64,000 nt of DNA, taken from NCBI GenBank assembly GCA_039881145.1, contig JAYKKI010000013.1:38149501-38213500 (forward strand), in the 5' to 3' direction. The stretch's first letter is position 1. Each line of letters opens with the position of its first letter. The stretch comes from Druceiella hillmani (Eukaryota > Arthropoda > Insecta > Lepidoptera > Hepialidae). Position numbers and translations under genes: made by a program. This document shows, one piece after another, positions 38,901 through 52,209 of this stretch. The notes under the pieces were generated by a model that was not told where the DNA came from, made no database searches, and was given only the letters and a program-made list of their open reading frames with translations.

Positions 38901-41900
38901 TCCAGTATCCAGGCCAAATGCACACGCTTTCCTTTAATTTAAAGAAAGTTCTCAAAGTTCGAATTATATCGCTGACACATTTAGGAACTTGTTTGCTAAT
39001 GGACCCGGCTGAACTTTGAAAGCTCATTCACTCCACTTATTTGTATCTATACCTGCCTATTAGGAAAAAATCCTTGTAGTCCAAGATGCGGAACTTTGGT
39101 ATCAACTAGACTCTTATACCGGAAAATATTCTCGTTAAATGTTTCAGGATTAATTGCAAAACTGCTATCTCTCAAACCCTAGCCCTTCCGTAGACTTGTA
39201 CTTTCCTTTTTCCGTTTTAAATTAAGTCAATGTTTTTATTTTCATTTCTTGTCTTTTTAAATTGTAATCTACTATTGTTATAATTTATTAAGGTTTTATT
39301 ATTAACTTTTTTTAAATGAACCCCGTATGTTGTATTATTATATCTCTCATAGTCTACGAAATAATCAATTTTTAAGAAACACCTATTTTTATAATTGACT
39401 GAAAGATATTTGCCCTGTAGCAATAAGTCTTTAATATAACGGAGTAAACTTTTAATATAACGGCTATACATTGAACTTGCCATGTTATTCACATTATCTA
39501 ATACAAATATATAAAGTTCACGGTTTGGACACACTCTTTTAAAGAAATAAAATTTTATGTGATTTATTTCCATACCAATCTAAGCACTATAATTCATAAC
39601 ATGCCAAATCTTTTTAAATGTTTACTAAAATTTTCTTATTCCCTTTTTGCGACAAAGGTTCACCAATATTTATTTATGTAGTTTCGACCGGACCGACCGA
39701 CCGAATAATAAGTTTTTGAAAATATTGAATGGATAAACTTTTCTTCTGACTAGGAAGAAGAAAAGTTTTTGACTAGTAGAAATTAATAAGAATAATGAAG
39801 ACATACTTATATAAATTTTAGTGATATATATGCAATAATTAAATGGGATTAAAACATAATAAAATAAAAATGTTAGCTAGTTCTGCATTATGTACGTTGA
39901 GTTTTCTGCCGCTAACTTAAATCAACCGTGCCGATTTTTAGCTTTATCATTTCATGTAATATATAAAGATCAAATAAAAGCCAAAATATTTTGATCCACA
40001 TCAACATTTTACTACATGATTGGTATTACTAAACAAATCATAGTGAAATTAAAATCCAGTCATCTATTAAAACTTTGTGAGGGATAAATTATACCGACAG
40101 TACCGTTAATCTATATCAGCTAAACATATAATAGCAATCAGTCCATGTTTTGTCTGGACAAAGGAATGGTCCCTTTTTGACCGCATTTCGTTTTATTCGC
40201 TTTTGTACATAACAATTATTTACGCTTTGCTAGTTTCCAAATACGCTTAAATGGGTATATATTTGTTTGTATCTGAGAGCCTACATACAAGTTCATAACT
40301 CTAGCCTTAATTATTTTGAAATTTACATACATTTTCCACATTTCTTTTCATACCCTTAAAAAATGAATTTTGAAAAACCATTCATTAGCGAGCATTCAGA
40401 AAGCAAGAGCAACGTACGTGCCAAATTTCCAGTTTGTAAATTTTACAGCTCTAGACATTTTGTGATTCACGAGGAGTAAGCATTCGTGGAGTAAATTAAT
40501 TTTATTTGGCTTTTATATATGTCAGAATTTTAAACCAAAAATTGCTAACTCTTTATTACAGTAATGCTGTAAATATTCAAAAAATAAAACGTATTTAAAT
40601 ATCACAAAACATGTAGAACTTCTGTATTTTGCGTGGAGACTGCTGTAGCATACATATTTTTCTTACGATAGTCATCATCAATAATCTGTTTTGGTTCACT
40701 CTTGGAGATGTCTGAGCGTCTCCAATTCCCATATTATTTGAGGTAATAACCATAATGGTCATGCTTGACAAGAGAGTTGAAAAACGAAATTCCGTTGCGG
40801 CTCGTCTCTGGTTTATGGTATTTATTTCGGTTACTATAAACATGACTCAAGTCCTGCTAGATGAGTGGGAATAGTACCGAGTAATAAATCGGATAAATCA
40901 ATTTAAGACAAAAGTTTAGAACACGGCGTCCCACGATCCTCAACACAGTAATGAGGAACTCACCAACTAATGGAACAACTACCAAGATAACGAGGCCGAC
41001 TATGTTTTTATTTAGAGGGGACCGATGATAGGTCCCGACTCCAAGGAATAATCAATGCCATTGAGTCATCTACCTTAATTTGATTTACGTAATTAAAAAT
41101 GCAAAGTGAAATTTTTTTATGCTATTCTGCTATTTAGCCGTGATGTAGATTCTTGATATATATTAAAGTCGGATAAAATTTTATCAATCCAAACCTTTGA
41201 GGAAACTAAGAAATATATTCGATGAGTTTTTTTATAAATGTGGTACGTTAAAAAAGGCTATTGAAATTTTATTAGTTTTTAGTAGTAAATTTTCAATTTC
41301 GAGGTTGTAAAGTGGAAAAACGAGTATCGTTAACTGTAATACTAGATTTTGGAAGTAGGTTTATTAGTACGTATATAAAAATGTACCTTGTTGATATGGA
41401 TCGTAGCTTTTCAAAATGTATAAAAAAACTCAGTGAAACGCGTATTATGAAGCTTCCGTACACACTTAGGCACTTATGAACATTTATGGGAATAATATTT
41501 GTGAATAGTTTAATAATTAATTGCGTAACTTTATTGCTTACTAATCTTCCACGAGCAAAAACTTTATGCATATTTGAGAAATTACAAGACGTAGGATAAT
41601 TGCTATAGTTTTCCTACATCCTTTGCGTAGACTTTTAAAAACCCTGTTTTTAATCATTTTAAGTGTTGTGTTTGCAAAAATGTTGAAATGGAAATGTAAG
41701 TTTTCGTACATTTTTATTATATTTCTGAAGATATTATAATAAAAAAAATGTTTTTGGAGTCGTTATTATTACCCTGGTTTCAAAGGATTTGCTACATTAC
41801 GTATGCGTTAAAAAATCGAGTATATAATCCCCTCCTCCTTTAATATTTCTACATAAATACTTTTGAGTGTTAGCCATTGAGATGTATACAGATTGATATG

Positions 41901-43145
41901 TTTTATAACTATGACAAATTTCAAATTTATATGTTAAGCCCTTTCCAATAAAATCGGTTGTGACAAACAGACAGAGAAACAAACACGTGAATTATATTAC
42001 AAAGATTCCGTTTTTCCTTTCAATGTATGGAACCCTAAAAACGAACAAGTTAACCTTGAGTTGAGTATCATCTCGATCAATGTTTTGATTCTCGTCAATG
42101 GTTTTCGTATTGTTGGTTATACTTTCATTATGAAATTTTATTGATTTGATTAAAAATTCACATTTCCACCGAAATGAAAGGTGACAGGAAAAATCGATGC
42201 CCATTACCATTGTTTCTAATTATACTGGCAACATGTAAAACATTCTTCGTAGACATGGTAAATAGATTCCATGATTCTTTAGCTGTGCTTATAATGCTTG
42301 TCTTATAATAACTGTGGAAATTTAAGCAGATGCCTCACCTTTTTGTATACTGCTAGAAGACAGCGAGGAATGAGTTGATTGGGAAATATTTACAAAGATA
42401 CAGAATAATGACTGAAGAAAGGAAGCAAATGGAAAATCGAAATAATTTTAATGTAATTCAGAAGCATTAAGTCACTAGGTAAAGCGATTATCATGATTAA
42501 TTCCAGCTTTAAACTTTACTTATATTGTAAACGATAAAGAAAGTTGTGACCTTATATATTACAATAAATGCACTAATGAAAGTCAACTTAATTACACAGA
42601 AACTTGTAGAAATCGGATTTCAAACTGCGAGTATCAAAAAATGCATTCATACAGCGACGATTTAAACCATGATTCAAAGCAAGGAAAATATGTGAATTAA
42701 GTGTATGCTATTGGCCAATATAATATTGACATTTTATTGATATTTGTAATTGTTGGTTTCATAGCTCGTCTGTATTGAATTTCAACTTAAACAATTTTAT
42801 TTTATGATCGAACGAAGAGCCAGTATTTTTATTGTTGTGTAAGTCAGGAAGTACTGTATAATTAAAAATTCTATCATGTGAACTGTGAAGATAGCATGAT
42901 AAGGATGTTTTCTTTTAAAGACGATATACCCATATTTATGACAGTTCCCCCGAGAAGAAATCTTAATTCGTGGAAAACCCTTTTCCCTAAATATAGGTAT
43001 TTATTAAGAGTTGTTGTGTAAATACATTTAAAGAAGGTTTTGCATATACACTAAGTATATAGTTTGGAAAACTTGAGTTGTACAGCTAAACCAAAACGAC
43101 AGATGTAAGGAGTTTCAACTGCTTAATTTTGATGCTTATTTTATT

Positions 43146-43158
43146 TTATTTTTCCCAG
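43146..43158. repeat. Left target-site duplication of the LINE
   Basis: TTATTTTTCCCAG, identical to 45026-45038. Confidence 0.92.
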
Positions 43159-45025
43159 CGCGGCATGCTTTTGCACAAGATGGCCAAGGCCGGTGCTCAA
43201 AATTCCAAGGCCAGTGCTCCAAATTCCGTATCCAAAGACAGGGGCTCCCTCAAGGAGCCGTTATCAGCTGCCAACTCTTCAACCTCATGATTAATGACGT
43301 GCTTGATGCTATCAAAACCAACCCGGGTGTGGAGGCACTACTGTATGCTGACGATCTGCTCATTTGGGCCAGCAGTAGCTCTCTTCTTTCCATCGAGTCA
43401 GCGCTGAATAAGACCCTCAAAGATCTCGAAAGATGGGCGGATGAAAATTGCCTCACAGTCAGCACGTAAAAAACAGTATTCCAAGTCCTCAGCCTATCGA
43501 CAAAACAGCCAGATATAAATCTGACATACAAGGGTGTGAATCTTGAAAAACAAGATGTTAGTAAATACCTAGGCGTGTACATCGACAACAAAATGACATG
43601 GAAAACCCATATAAGCAGCTCTGCCGAAAAGGCCATCAAAAGATGTCGTCTGCTCAAACGCCTAACAGCAACGAAATGGGGTGCTACCCAAGACGTACTC
43701 CTAACGACGTACAAAACCTACATTCGTTCTGTCCTTGAGTATGGAGGCGAAGCTACCATAACAGCAAGTGAAAGTACTGTCTCCCCCCTGGAACTCGCAC
43801 AAAATACAGCACTGAGAATCATACCCGGAGCCCCGAAATCAACACCTATCGCCGCTATGGAAACTCAAACTAACATTGAGCCTATACAGTGCCGGCAAGA
43901 CAGATCTGCACTTCTTTTCTGGGAAAGACCAAGACGAATACTTCCATGTAAATGGAAACAATACAAACAAGCTTTCTCCCGACTGAAAACACAGAAAACG
44001 CCTCTCACGATAACTGACTCTATCAGAGAAAAATATAACATACCACTACCAGAGCCAGCACCTTTTCCTCAGAGGTCAGATACTGTGTCCTGCTTGCCCC
44101 ATGTGGAGCTTCGACTCATGAACCACAACTTGCCGAAACACCAATCAATTGATGTTGCCCTGAGAATGGCTGCCCTGGAGAATATCCACACCAGGTATCC
44201 CTCCCAGGACTGGTTGCATATTTACTGTGACGGCTCGTCGATGTACACAGGGAATACCGGAGCAGACTTCACATCTACAGTATTTGAGGGCTCTGTTGCC
44301 GTCGGTTCCCGCTTTGAGAGATTGCAGCGATATACGAGGCCGCCGGGGAACTGGAGCGTCTTACAACATCACAAAGCGTGGTTTTTCTCATCGACTGCCA
44401 GGCAGCTATTCTGGCACTCTCCACCAACCGCTACACAGATTGTTCCAAAACCCAACTCTGTCGTGCCAGACTGTCCAACCTGGTGAATGCTGGCTTTCGA
44501 CTTACTCTGCAGTGGATTCCGAGCCACGTCGGGATAGAGGGGAACGAAAAAGCCGACGTACTGGCAAAACACGGAACTACTCTACAGCAGCCCATCTGCT
44601 CTCCGTCATTTTCATCCTCTAAGTCGGCCGTCTGCAGAGCGATACATGCCTGGATCAAGTCTCGGCGCACACAGTCCGCCGTCGGAAAGAACTGGGCTTG
44701 TATAATTGATTTGCCTATTCGACGCGACCTACCCAGAGCTGTCAGTGTCGCAGCTTTCCGGTGTGCCACGGGCCACGACTACCTGGCGTGCTACCTGAAA
44801 CGTATTGGTGTCCTGGGGAGCGATGCCTGCCTGCTCTGTGGACGTCCAGGAATGTCTTTTGACCATCTCCACGTTTGCCCGAAGATGAAGCCCTACCTTG
44901 ATGATTGGGAGAGGAGGGCGCCCCCTGATGATCACCCTGCCTACAAAACAGCTTTTCTCTACTGGTCGACGCGCCACCTAATGGCAGACATGCCAAGGGC
45001 GGGCGTTGGCTAGTAGTAGTAGTAG
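43159..45025 (+). mobile_element. 5'-truncated non-LTR retrotransposon with RT and RNase H (I/Jockey-type)
   Basis: The element begins inside the RT palm. Seen in frame: RQGLPQGAVIS and the polymerase motif YADD (about 43344-43355); a nonsense TAA at 43467-43469; then thumb sequence KYLGVYIDNKMTWKTHI, YKTYIRSVLEYGGE and LELAQNTALRI; then RNase H with IYCDGSS, EIAAIYEA, LIDCQAA, WIPSHVGIEGNEKADVLAK. It ends with a C-x2-C-x8-H-x3-C motif (CLLCGRPGMSFDHLHVC) and a stop at 45011-45013. A frameshift near 44313 separates the two halves of RNase H. The 3' end is five TAG units. RNase H plus a trinucleotide tail point to the I group in the wide sense; the clade is not certain. Its GC content is well above the host intron. 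Antisense to the receptor gene. Endonuclease and ORF1 are missing by 5' truncation. Confidence 0.93.
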
Positions 45026-45038
45026 TTATTTTTCCCAG
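45026..45038. repeat. Right target-site duplication of the LINE
   Basis: TTATTTTTCCCAG, an exact copy of 43146-43158, directly after the (TAG)5 tail. Confidence 0.92.
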
Positions 45039-48000
45039 TAAAAATATCGTCGTGTAATCATTTTCTACATTGTATTCGAAAACTAAGAGATCAATGGCTG
45101 TCTGTTGAGGACATTAAGCCAAAATCGATTAACTACAGCTCTATGTATAAAGAGATGTAATTAATTGATTTTGGCTAGATGTATTGAAAATTTATATACT
45201 TTACTAGATGTATTAAAAAATTGTATCCATCATTTAATCGGAAAATTGTATCTCGTCGATTAATGAAGCGTTGAATTTTGTTATGATTTCAATACCAATT
45301 TGATCAGCAAAAAGTGTAGTAGCGTGATATTGAAGTAAAAAATCGAAATCAAATCTAGCTGGGAATGAAACTAAAATGAGAGCGGTTCATTTCAGTCAAC
45401 ATTCATTATCCTTGATGTTAAAAAGAAATGGAAAATATATGGAATTATTGCTCTAGTTATTCAAGTGAATACAATACAAATTAAGCTGTATATGAGAGAA
45501 CTTCCATTTTCCAGCAAAGGAATTCTTTACCAGTATGAACGTTTATTAAAGTCTTTCTAAGATTACAAATAGTATTTACAGGGGGATAAGAGTGATCTCC
45601 GATGGGAGTTCCCAAAACTTTTCAAAAATGTATTTTATTACTACGATATATTTTACTAAATAACTTCTATACATAAAATTGTCGCTTTGAATAAAAAAAA
45701 ATTCCAAATCCTTACTCTAAACTAATAAACATGTGCCTAGGCAAAGCAATATTAACTAAAAGCTTTCAATGTGACTTAACAAATAATAAAATACCTAATC
45801 TTTCATAAAGCAGAAGAGAAGATTATATTGTACTTACACTCGTTGGTTGTAGAAAGTTAATTAATATTAAGTTTCGAAGAGATTTGCTTTAGGGATCATT
45901 TTAAGGTGTGCTTGGTAGTCCCATCTGTCAGTATGAAGAGCAGTTTCACAAAATATCTTATATATATCAGCTGGTCTTTAAGTTAGTAGTCAAATATTCA
46001 GTCATAGTAACTTGAAACTAGTTGAGAATCATCCAAATATCCAAAACTTTTAAACGTAGCTCATTTAGTAACCCGTGACGAACAAAGTTTTTGAACCTTG
46101 ATTAAAGAGCGATAGCGAAATTTCATTACTTCTCGGAGTATAGTTGAAACTTTGACAAATGGATATTGTAGCTATTACTAATGGCACTACTGTGAGATCA
46201 AGACTAAAACTGGTTGAAATATTCCGTTGTATTAAAAATGATGACTGTTAGTAATGTAGTAGCAAATTTATGAAATTGTGAAAACCCATTTAGAGGTGAA
46301 GCAGGCCCTTATAGATTCCTATCTTTGGTTTCACAAAATAAAATAATAAAATAAAATAAATAATAAAGCCAGTAAAGCTTGGTGCTGCCTAAAAAATATA
46401 ACCAGAACAGGCCAATGTCAAAACAGGTGTCGATGTAATTACTACCACTACCGTAACTTTGAATAATACGTGACTAATTGCACGGCTGTTATATAAATGG
46501 ATTTATTTAGATAATGAGACTTTACTGCAGCTTCATATTGGAAAAACCTTCCATCATTACTATGAACTGATTTTTCATGGCAGTTAATATGAATGGACAA
46601 GGTATTTCTAGATAACTAAATATTTCCATAATTGAAATGAAGGCTCCAGAAAACCTAATCACGAAACAGGTTTTCTGTGGCATCCTTGAAGAATGAACTC
46701 TTTTTGTAGTGAGCCAAAACTATCCCAAAACACAATGACACAATTTTTTTTCGATAATGGAATAAAAAATTTTAAATGGGAGAGGAAAATAATGTGACTA
46801 CTACAAATGTAGTACTAATAATGTAAATCAACCTCTGGAGTTAAATCCCCGCTTATAATCTCTATCGAATCCTTAATTTGCTTTAATGAAACGCCAAAAC
46901 TTAGCATCAGTGTCATTGTGCTTAATGGTTGGAAAATATCTTTTGAATTTCTAAATAATTATTTAAAGAAAACTACTAAGAACTATCTTGCATTTAGAAA
47001 TAACTTCCAGGCTATTTTTGGAGTTCTAATATTTCCAAAATTTTTAACGAGTCATAGGATTTATTTCACCTTTATACCCCAATGACCTGTCCTGCCCAAA
47101 GGAGGTTGTGATGAATATTTTTAATAGGCTTCCATTTTACGCAAATTGTTACCTTCTCGCGTATTCGGATGATGATAAACGGTTTCTTGATATTAACCAT
47201 CATCCATTCATTCTGCCCAAAGAATTCATATTCTCTGCTCTCATACTTGAAGAATTTCCAATGGTCTGATTTTCTAAGGGTCAAAATTCAATGTATACCA
47301 ACGAACTTTTTGACATTTGTCAATGGTTTAAGATCTTGAACGAACGATTTTTAATGTTACTGGATTTTAGTTTAAATGCAAAGATATATGTTAGCAGTTT
47401 GGATTTAAAATTGTACTAAGTACCAGAATTTAAAAATTATAGCAAAAGTTTCTGATTAACAATGGAGACTTTACGGACAACTTTACATTAAATAGGAATA
47501 TGAAACATTTTACATTTTTATCTACTTTCTGGGACAATATTTTTTATTGTTGAAACACTTAAACATGCGTTTATTTGGTTCTACGCTGTATTTTTCTTTA
47601 TATTATCGTAATTTTTTACAGATAATTCTAAGCAATATGTTTGCCTATGTAACAATTACATGCTATTTTATTTACTATATTTTTGATATTAATATACCAA
47701 GCATACATAAGAAGCGATTCCATACTAACACATTAGGCGGTAATATGTTTTATAATTTAGTAGAAAATATTCCACGTATTGTGATCTACGTATCATGTTA
47801 CGACATACGTCCATACATATAAAATATAATGTTCTCATGTTCACTTTACCGTCCATATGTACATAATCGATGTAATCGTTAAACGTGATGAAAACCAAGA
47901 AATATGAAGCAGAACGGTCTGCTTTATCAATTTGCTCATACGTTTTTATGAAACCGACGGTCGTTTCAAAGATCAGATCTTTCGACTGTAACGTAATATT

Positions 48001-49219
48001 TTACAACATACTATCAATAAAACACTTTCTCTCGTAAGTATCACGTCAAATTACCTAAGTTACCTTATATTAACGTATCGTCATATGTTTTCATCTATGG
48101 GAAGTTTTTTACCCTCCATCATGGAATTTCCCTTGACATTCCAACATTGCCAGCAGTGAAAAATGCTTTCAATTTGTCATGGACATGAAGGCCAAATTTG
48201 AGGGTGCTTTTTTCATGGTACTTTTGCGGAATATTTGTCCATCGTTATTTTTAACTGTCAACTCAATTGGTTTCCCTGACGGTTAGTTCGGTGATCCTTG
48301 ACATTCGTAGTAAGGTCGTCCCCAATCGCTTTCGTTTGGCGGTCAACCGTGAAATTACAACAGATGACATTTTTAAGTGCCAAAAAGGCAAATCCATTTT
48401 TGACACTCCGAGATGATATCATGATGCGGCATATTAACAGATTTTTTTTCGTTTAGCAAGGTAATGGTTTCCTTTTAATCTTGTAATTTCATCACGTCTC
48501 GACCAAAAAATTTCACACTATATTTTCCGTACTTTTTACTTTTTATGAATTTTTATTCTGTTTTTATATTTTTATGTAAATCATCAAATCAGTTATTACA
48601 ATTTTTATGAGGACGAAACTTTTCAAACAACAATCGTAAGTGATCTAAATGATCTTCCATACAGATTTTTTTGCTTTTAATAGAAATTTTCTTTCACATA
48701 ATTCAAAATATTTTAAAGTTATTAAACATTTTAAATATTTTTATACCAAATTAATCGCAAGGGTTTAACTGTCTCTAAAAAAATGAATCTTGTCTATTTT
48801 CAAAATTTTATTTGAAATCACGAGAGGTAACTCTGACATCACGTAAGAGTGAGTTGGGTATAATAATCGTGACCATCTTCTAAGTGCAGAATAAGAAATA
48901 ATGCTTATTAAATTAATTTAATTAACGTAATTTAATTGTCCCTTTTTTTTAGTTTTGTACATCAAAAACAGAACCGTCAAAAGTCACCTACATGTCCTTT
49001 CGCCTATATATAACGTTTCGTAGTACAAAGTGGATATAATAGAACATACTTGGGAAGAACATAAAAGAAAATATTAACCCACATACATTTCAAGACACTC
49101 AAGAACAGTTACAAAGGAATTTAAAGGAGGCAAATACATTCATTTATTTTTTTAAATTTCATTGGACGTGTAGGAAAGTCTTCCTTGTAGGAAAGAATAG
49201 TTTCACCTACTACTACAAA

Positions 49220-49335
49220 GAAACCTAGGTCGTCGTAAAGAAATTAAAGAGCGCAGAAATAATACTACATCACGTAGTTTCATTTAATTGTGAATAACGA
49301 ATTTCTACAAAATCAACGCCAAATATATTCAATAA
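49220..49335 (+). mobile_element. Penelope terminal fragment (copy 4), hammerhead broken
   Basis: Begins GAAACCTAGGTCGTCG and follows the right-hand copy at 23337-23453 through ACTACATCACGTAGT to ...CAAATATATTCAATAAT. The CTGAAGA half of the hammerhead core is missing: the preceding bases CACCTACTACTACAAA suggest a small deletion. It sits about 170 bp downstream of receptor exon 1, in antisense orientation. Confidence 0.8.
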
Positions 49336-49508
49336 TGATATTTTTTGTTTACCTAATATTCATAATACAAATACGGCATATGCCATGTTTTAGTGTAAAT
49401 TCAAATAACCCTGAAATTTACGAGAATACACTGATATCAGAAATATACTGTCAAGTATTAATGGTCAACAAACAGTATGTAAATAAAAAAATTGATATCA
49501 AAACTAAC

Positions 49509-50081
49509 CTCGTTCATAAGATTCCAAGCGTAGCAGGCGCCGATGGGCCTTAGAGGCTTGTAATGATTTCCAAACGTGTACATGTAAAACAACCAGGGTG
49601 CGGGGAATAGCAGCGTAAACATATCACACAAAGCCATTGCCATCAGAACCATATTCGTCGGCGTTCTCATGTGTCTTCTACTCAGAACCACAACTATCAA
49701 GGTATTAGCCACCGTAGTTGTAGCTAGAAGAAACGGCGCTATATACCCGTACATAGGAAGAGCGTAGTTGATAGGAAATTCGCAAGTTATGTTCAAATAT
49801 GATATATTCCCTTGCACACAATAGTTACTGTCGGTAAAGTTTTCATAAAACGCCGGTTCAAAAGTCGTTGTTTGTGCATCGAAGTCCATTTCCGTGTAGC
49901 CTGTGCTTATAGGGTTAAATGTAGGCGCATTGTATTCTAAATATTCGTTGGCGTATTGATTATCAGGTCCTTTGAGGTATAGGTCGTGAAAGATCTCGTC
50001 CTTTTTAAGGAATAGGTTAGCCTTCGGATCGCTATTCCAGTCCATTTCTTGCACTTTTGATTTTGATATTGATTCCCACAT
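49509..50081 (-). CDS. SPR: Sex peptide / myoinhibitory peptide receptor, coding exon 1 (N-terminus to TM2)
   Basis: This exon encodes residues 1-191 of a class A peptide GPCR. Seen: an extracellular N-terminus of about 105 residues with three N-glycosylation sequons (N81 NFT, N92 NIS, N97 NIT), TM1 at about 108-134, TM2 at about 142-167 with the conserved Asp (D153), the intracellular string RRHMRTPTNMVLMAMALCDM, and C183 before TM3, expected to form the disulfide with ECL2. The run FPAPWLFYMYTFGNHYKPL closely resembles insect SPR proteins as I know them. The ATG at 50081 is chosen because it is the first Met after an in-frame TAA at 50150-50148. The exon ends in phase 0 at GAG followed by donor GTTAGT (49508). 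Known of the family: Gi/o-coupled plasma-membrane receptor for myoinhibitory (allatostatin-B) peptides and, in Drosophila, sex peptide. The exact start is slightly uncertain because M13 could also serve. Confidence 0.95.
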
Positions 50082-50381
50082 GATTTGAATTAAATTAAAA
50101 TTAAATAAAAATAATGGAAGTAATTTTTTTACTGTTGAATCTACATTTTATCAAAGATTTTTTATTTCATTTATAACTTAATTCACACAATTATTGTGTT
50201 GCTATTTTTGTATGTTAACCAATTTTTTAATATTTTCATTTATTCTCGGACCATCGTGAAGTTTAAATTCATTATATTTGTTTCGATCTGGTTAAGAAAA
50301 ATTCTAATCAAAGTGTTTGGTTTAGTAAATGTGTATTAAAAATCGTTTTCGGTCCCCATTTTCGCCACATTCCGTTGGAAT
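50082..50381 (-). other. Candidate 5' UTR part of SPR exon 1, with upstream splice acceptor
   Basis: On the minus strand a pyrimidine-rich tract ending in ttttgttgcag lies directly before 50381, 300 nt upstream of the receptor ATG. This fits a splice acceptor, so the first coding exon probably begins at 50381 with untranslated sequence and is joined to one or more noncoding exons further right. No upstream donor could be identified by eye. Inference only. Confidence 0.35.
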
Positions 50382-52118
50382 CTGCAACAAAAGAAAACAT
50401 ACATTGAAATGATGGAATCAAAATTTTACCGAGTCACAAATTGACAGAATTAAATAAAAAAATAGATTAAATATGACATTAATTGTTATATTTCTATCCG
50501 TTTCTTAATATTAGCTATTATATAGGATTATTATTTTCGTATATTCCAATGTTTTTACCCTACTCCACAACTCCAAGGAGAATATTGTATTTATTACTCT
50601 TTGTACGTATGTGAGGTGGGTCTATCCAGATATTGCTCTCTAGAGCAGGAAGAGGTAATCCTATTTGGGTAATGAAATATCATTAGAACCGTTTAAAGTT
50701 TTGGGTATCCTCAAATAGGTGTCGTCACCGCCTATGCAATAATTCTGATATCAGTCATCATTTTTTCCAACGGAAAAACATAAAAATTCGAAAGTCCATT
50801 CAAATTTGCACCGAGTCTTGAACAGAATAGAAAAATGTGAAGTGTTGCGTAAATAAATAAGACATTTGATCAAAATTAATTTGAAAACAAGGCAAGTATT
50901 ATTGTTTAAAACTTGGATTCAGAATATTGAAAAATATTCAAATGAAAAATCTGAATTTTGAACTTTAATTAGTAGTTTTGTATTTCATAAGAAATTCTAA
51001 ACAAAGCAGGAAATAAATTATTCAATTCACTCATGCTTTGCACACGAACAAAGGGTCTTTGGAAGACCGTTTCTAAAATATATAGGTATATGTCTTGTTT
51101 GAAAATATCAGATAAAAGCTAAGACGTTATACTAATTAATGTTAAAAACGTAAAATTTTAATGTATGAACTTTCGGATGTTGGATGTATACTTAACAGCA
51201 GCATCATACTTTTAGGTTTCCAAGAAATTAATAAAATTACTTCTTGTTATATTGCTATAGTTTCTAACTTCTCTCCAATATGATTCTTACCTACATCAAT
51301 ACTGTAACAGCGAATATTTGGACAAAACTTGTTAATTAATATTTGCATGATATCTTTAGGGATAGCAAAGGAGAAGTTGTTATCTTTACTATATCTCAAC
51401 GAATATTAAAATGTGAGTGTATGTATCGACGTATGAACAGATGCATGTTTGTTACATTAAAACTCTGTATTTGCTGAATAAATTTACACAAAATTTGGTA
51501 TGCGAATAATATCTGGACGACTTTAATTAATTTAATGGATTAACACAAGCGTTTTATTTTAAAATCACAAGTAATTAATAGCATCATTCACCTTTTATTA
51601 CGTTCATTGGATTTCTACTTGCACTAGGGAACAATTTGTAAATTTTTCTTTAGAATGTGTTAACTTATACCATGTATCCCGAATTCCAAAATCAGCATAA
51701 AACATGTTCTAAATATAATAATATAAACTGTAGCTAGAATCACATAGACTTCATCACTCTAGTCAAGACCAACAGAATTGGGCGCTGTAACTTGTATATA
51801 GATCATAATTAAATAATTAGAACAAAAAAGTTATCTGTGCACATCTAGGCAAATATAAATATTTAGGGATTGGAAACTGAACTATTTACAAATATTAATT
51901 TTTCAACACTTAAATATATTGCTTTTTATACTTGTGGTATAAGACTTTCTACTATGAATATATATGTAGGTCCTCCCTAAGTACCCTTTAAGTTTTGATA
52001 AGTAAACCTTATAATCTGAGTAAAAAAATATGGAAAATTTGGAAATGGAATATGGAAATATTTGGAAGGTTATTTTTTTTTGTCACGTGTACCAAAGAAC
52101 TGCAATTTTTACAGCAAT

Positions 52119-52209
<91 letters not shown>

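Larger units (their letters stand above)
34998..49508 (-). other. SPR intron 1 (about 14.5 kb)
   Basis: Bounded by GTTAGT and ...ttgcag, phase 0. It contains a fold-back element (35803-35977), a LINE insertion (43159-45025), a Penelope terminus (49220-49335) and otherwise AT-rich sequence in which I recognise no gene. ORFs of 60-118 codons here have AT-driven composition. Confidence 0.9.

Noticed and set aside
39217..39573. 118-codon minus-strand ORF
   Set aside because: Longest unexplained frame, but rich in Asn, Lys, Tyr and Ile as expected from AT-rich DNA. Frames of about this length are expected by chance over both strands of 64 kb at this composition, and no family was recognised.
40595..40843. 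82-codon minus-strand ORF
   Set aside because: Considered as a receptor or transposon fragment, but no family motif could be named and neighbouring frames do not extend it.
43250..43714. 154-codon minus-strand ORF
   Set aside because: It lies opposite the LINE reverse transcriptase; shadow of the GC-richer coding sequence.
44729..44996. Minus-strand ORFs opposite the LINE RNase H and C-terminus
   Set aside because: Shadow frames; the plus strand carries the recognisable motifs.
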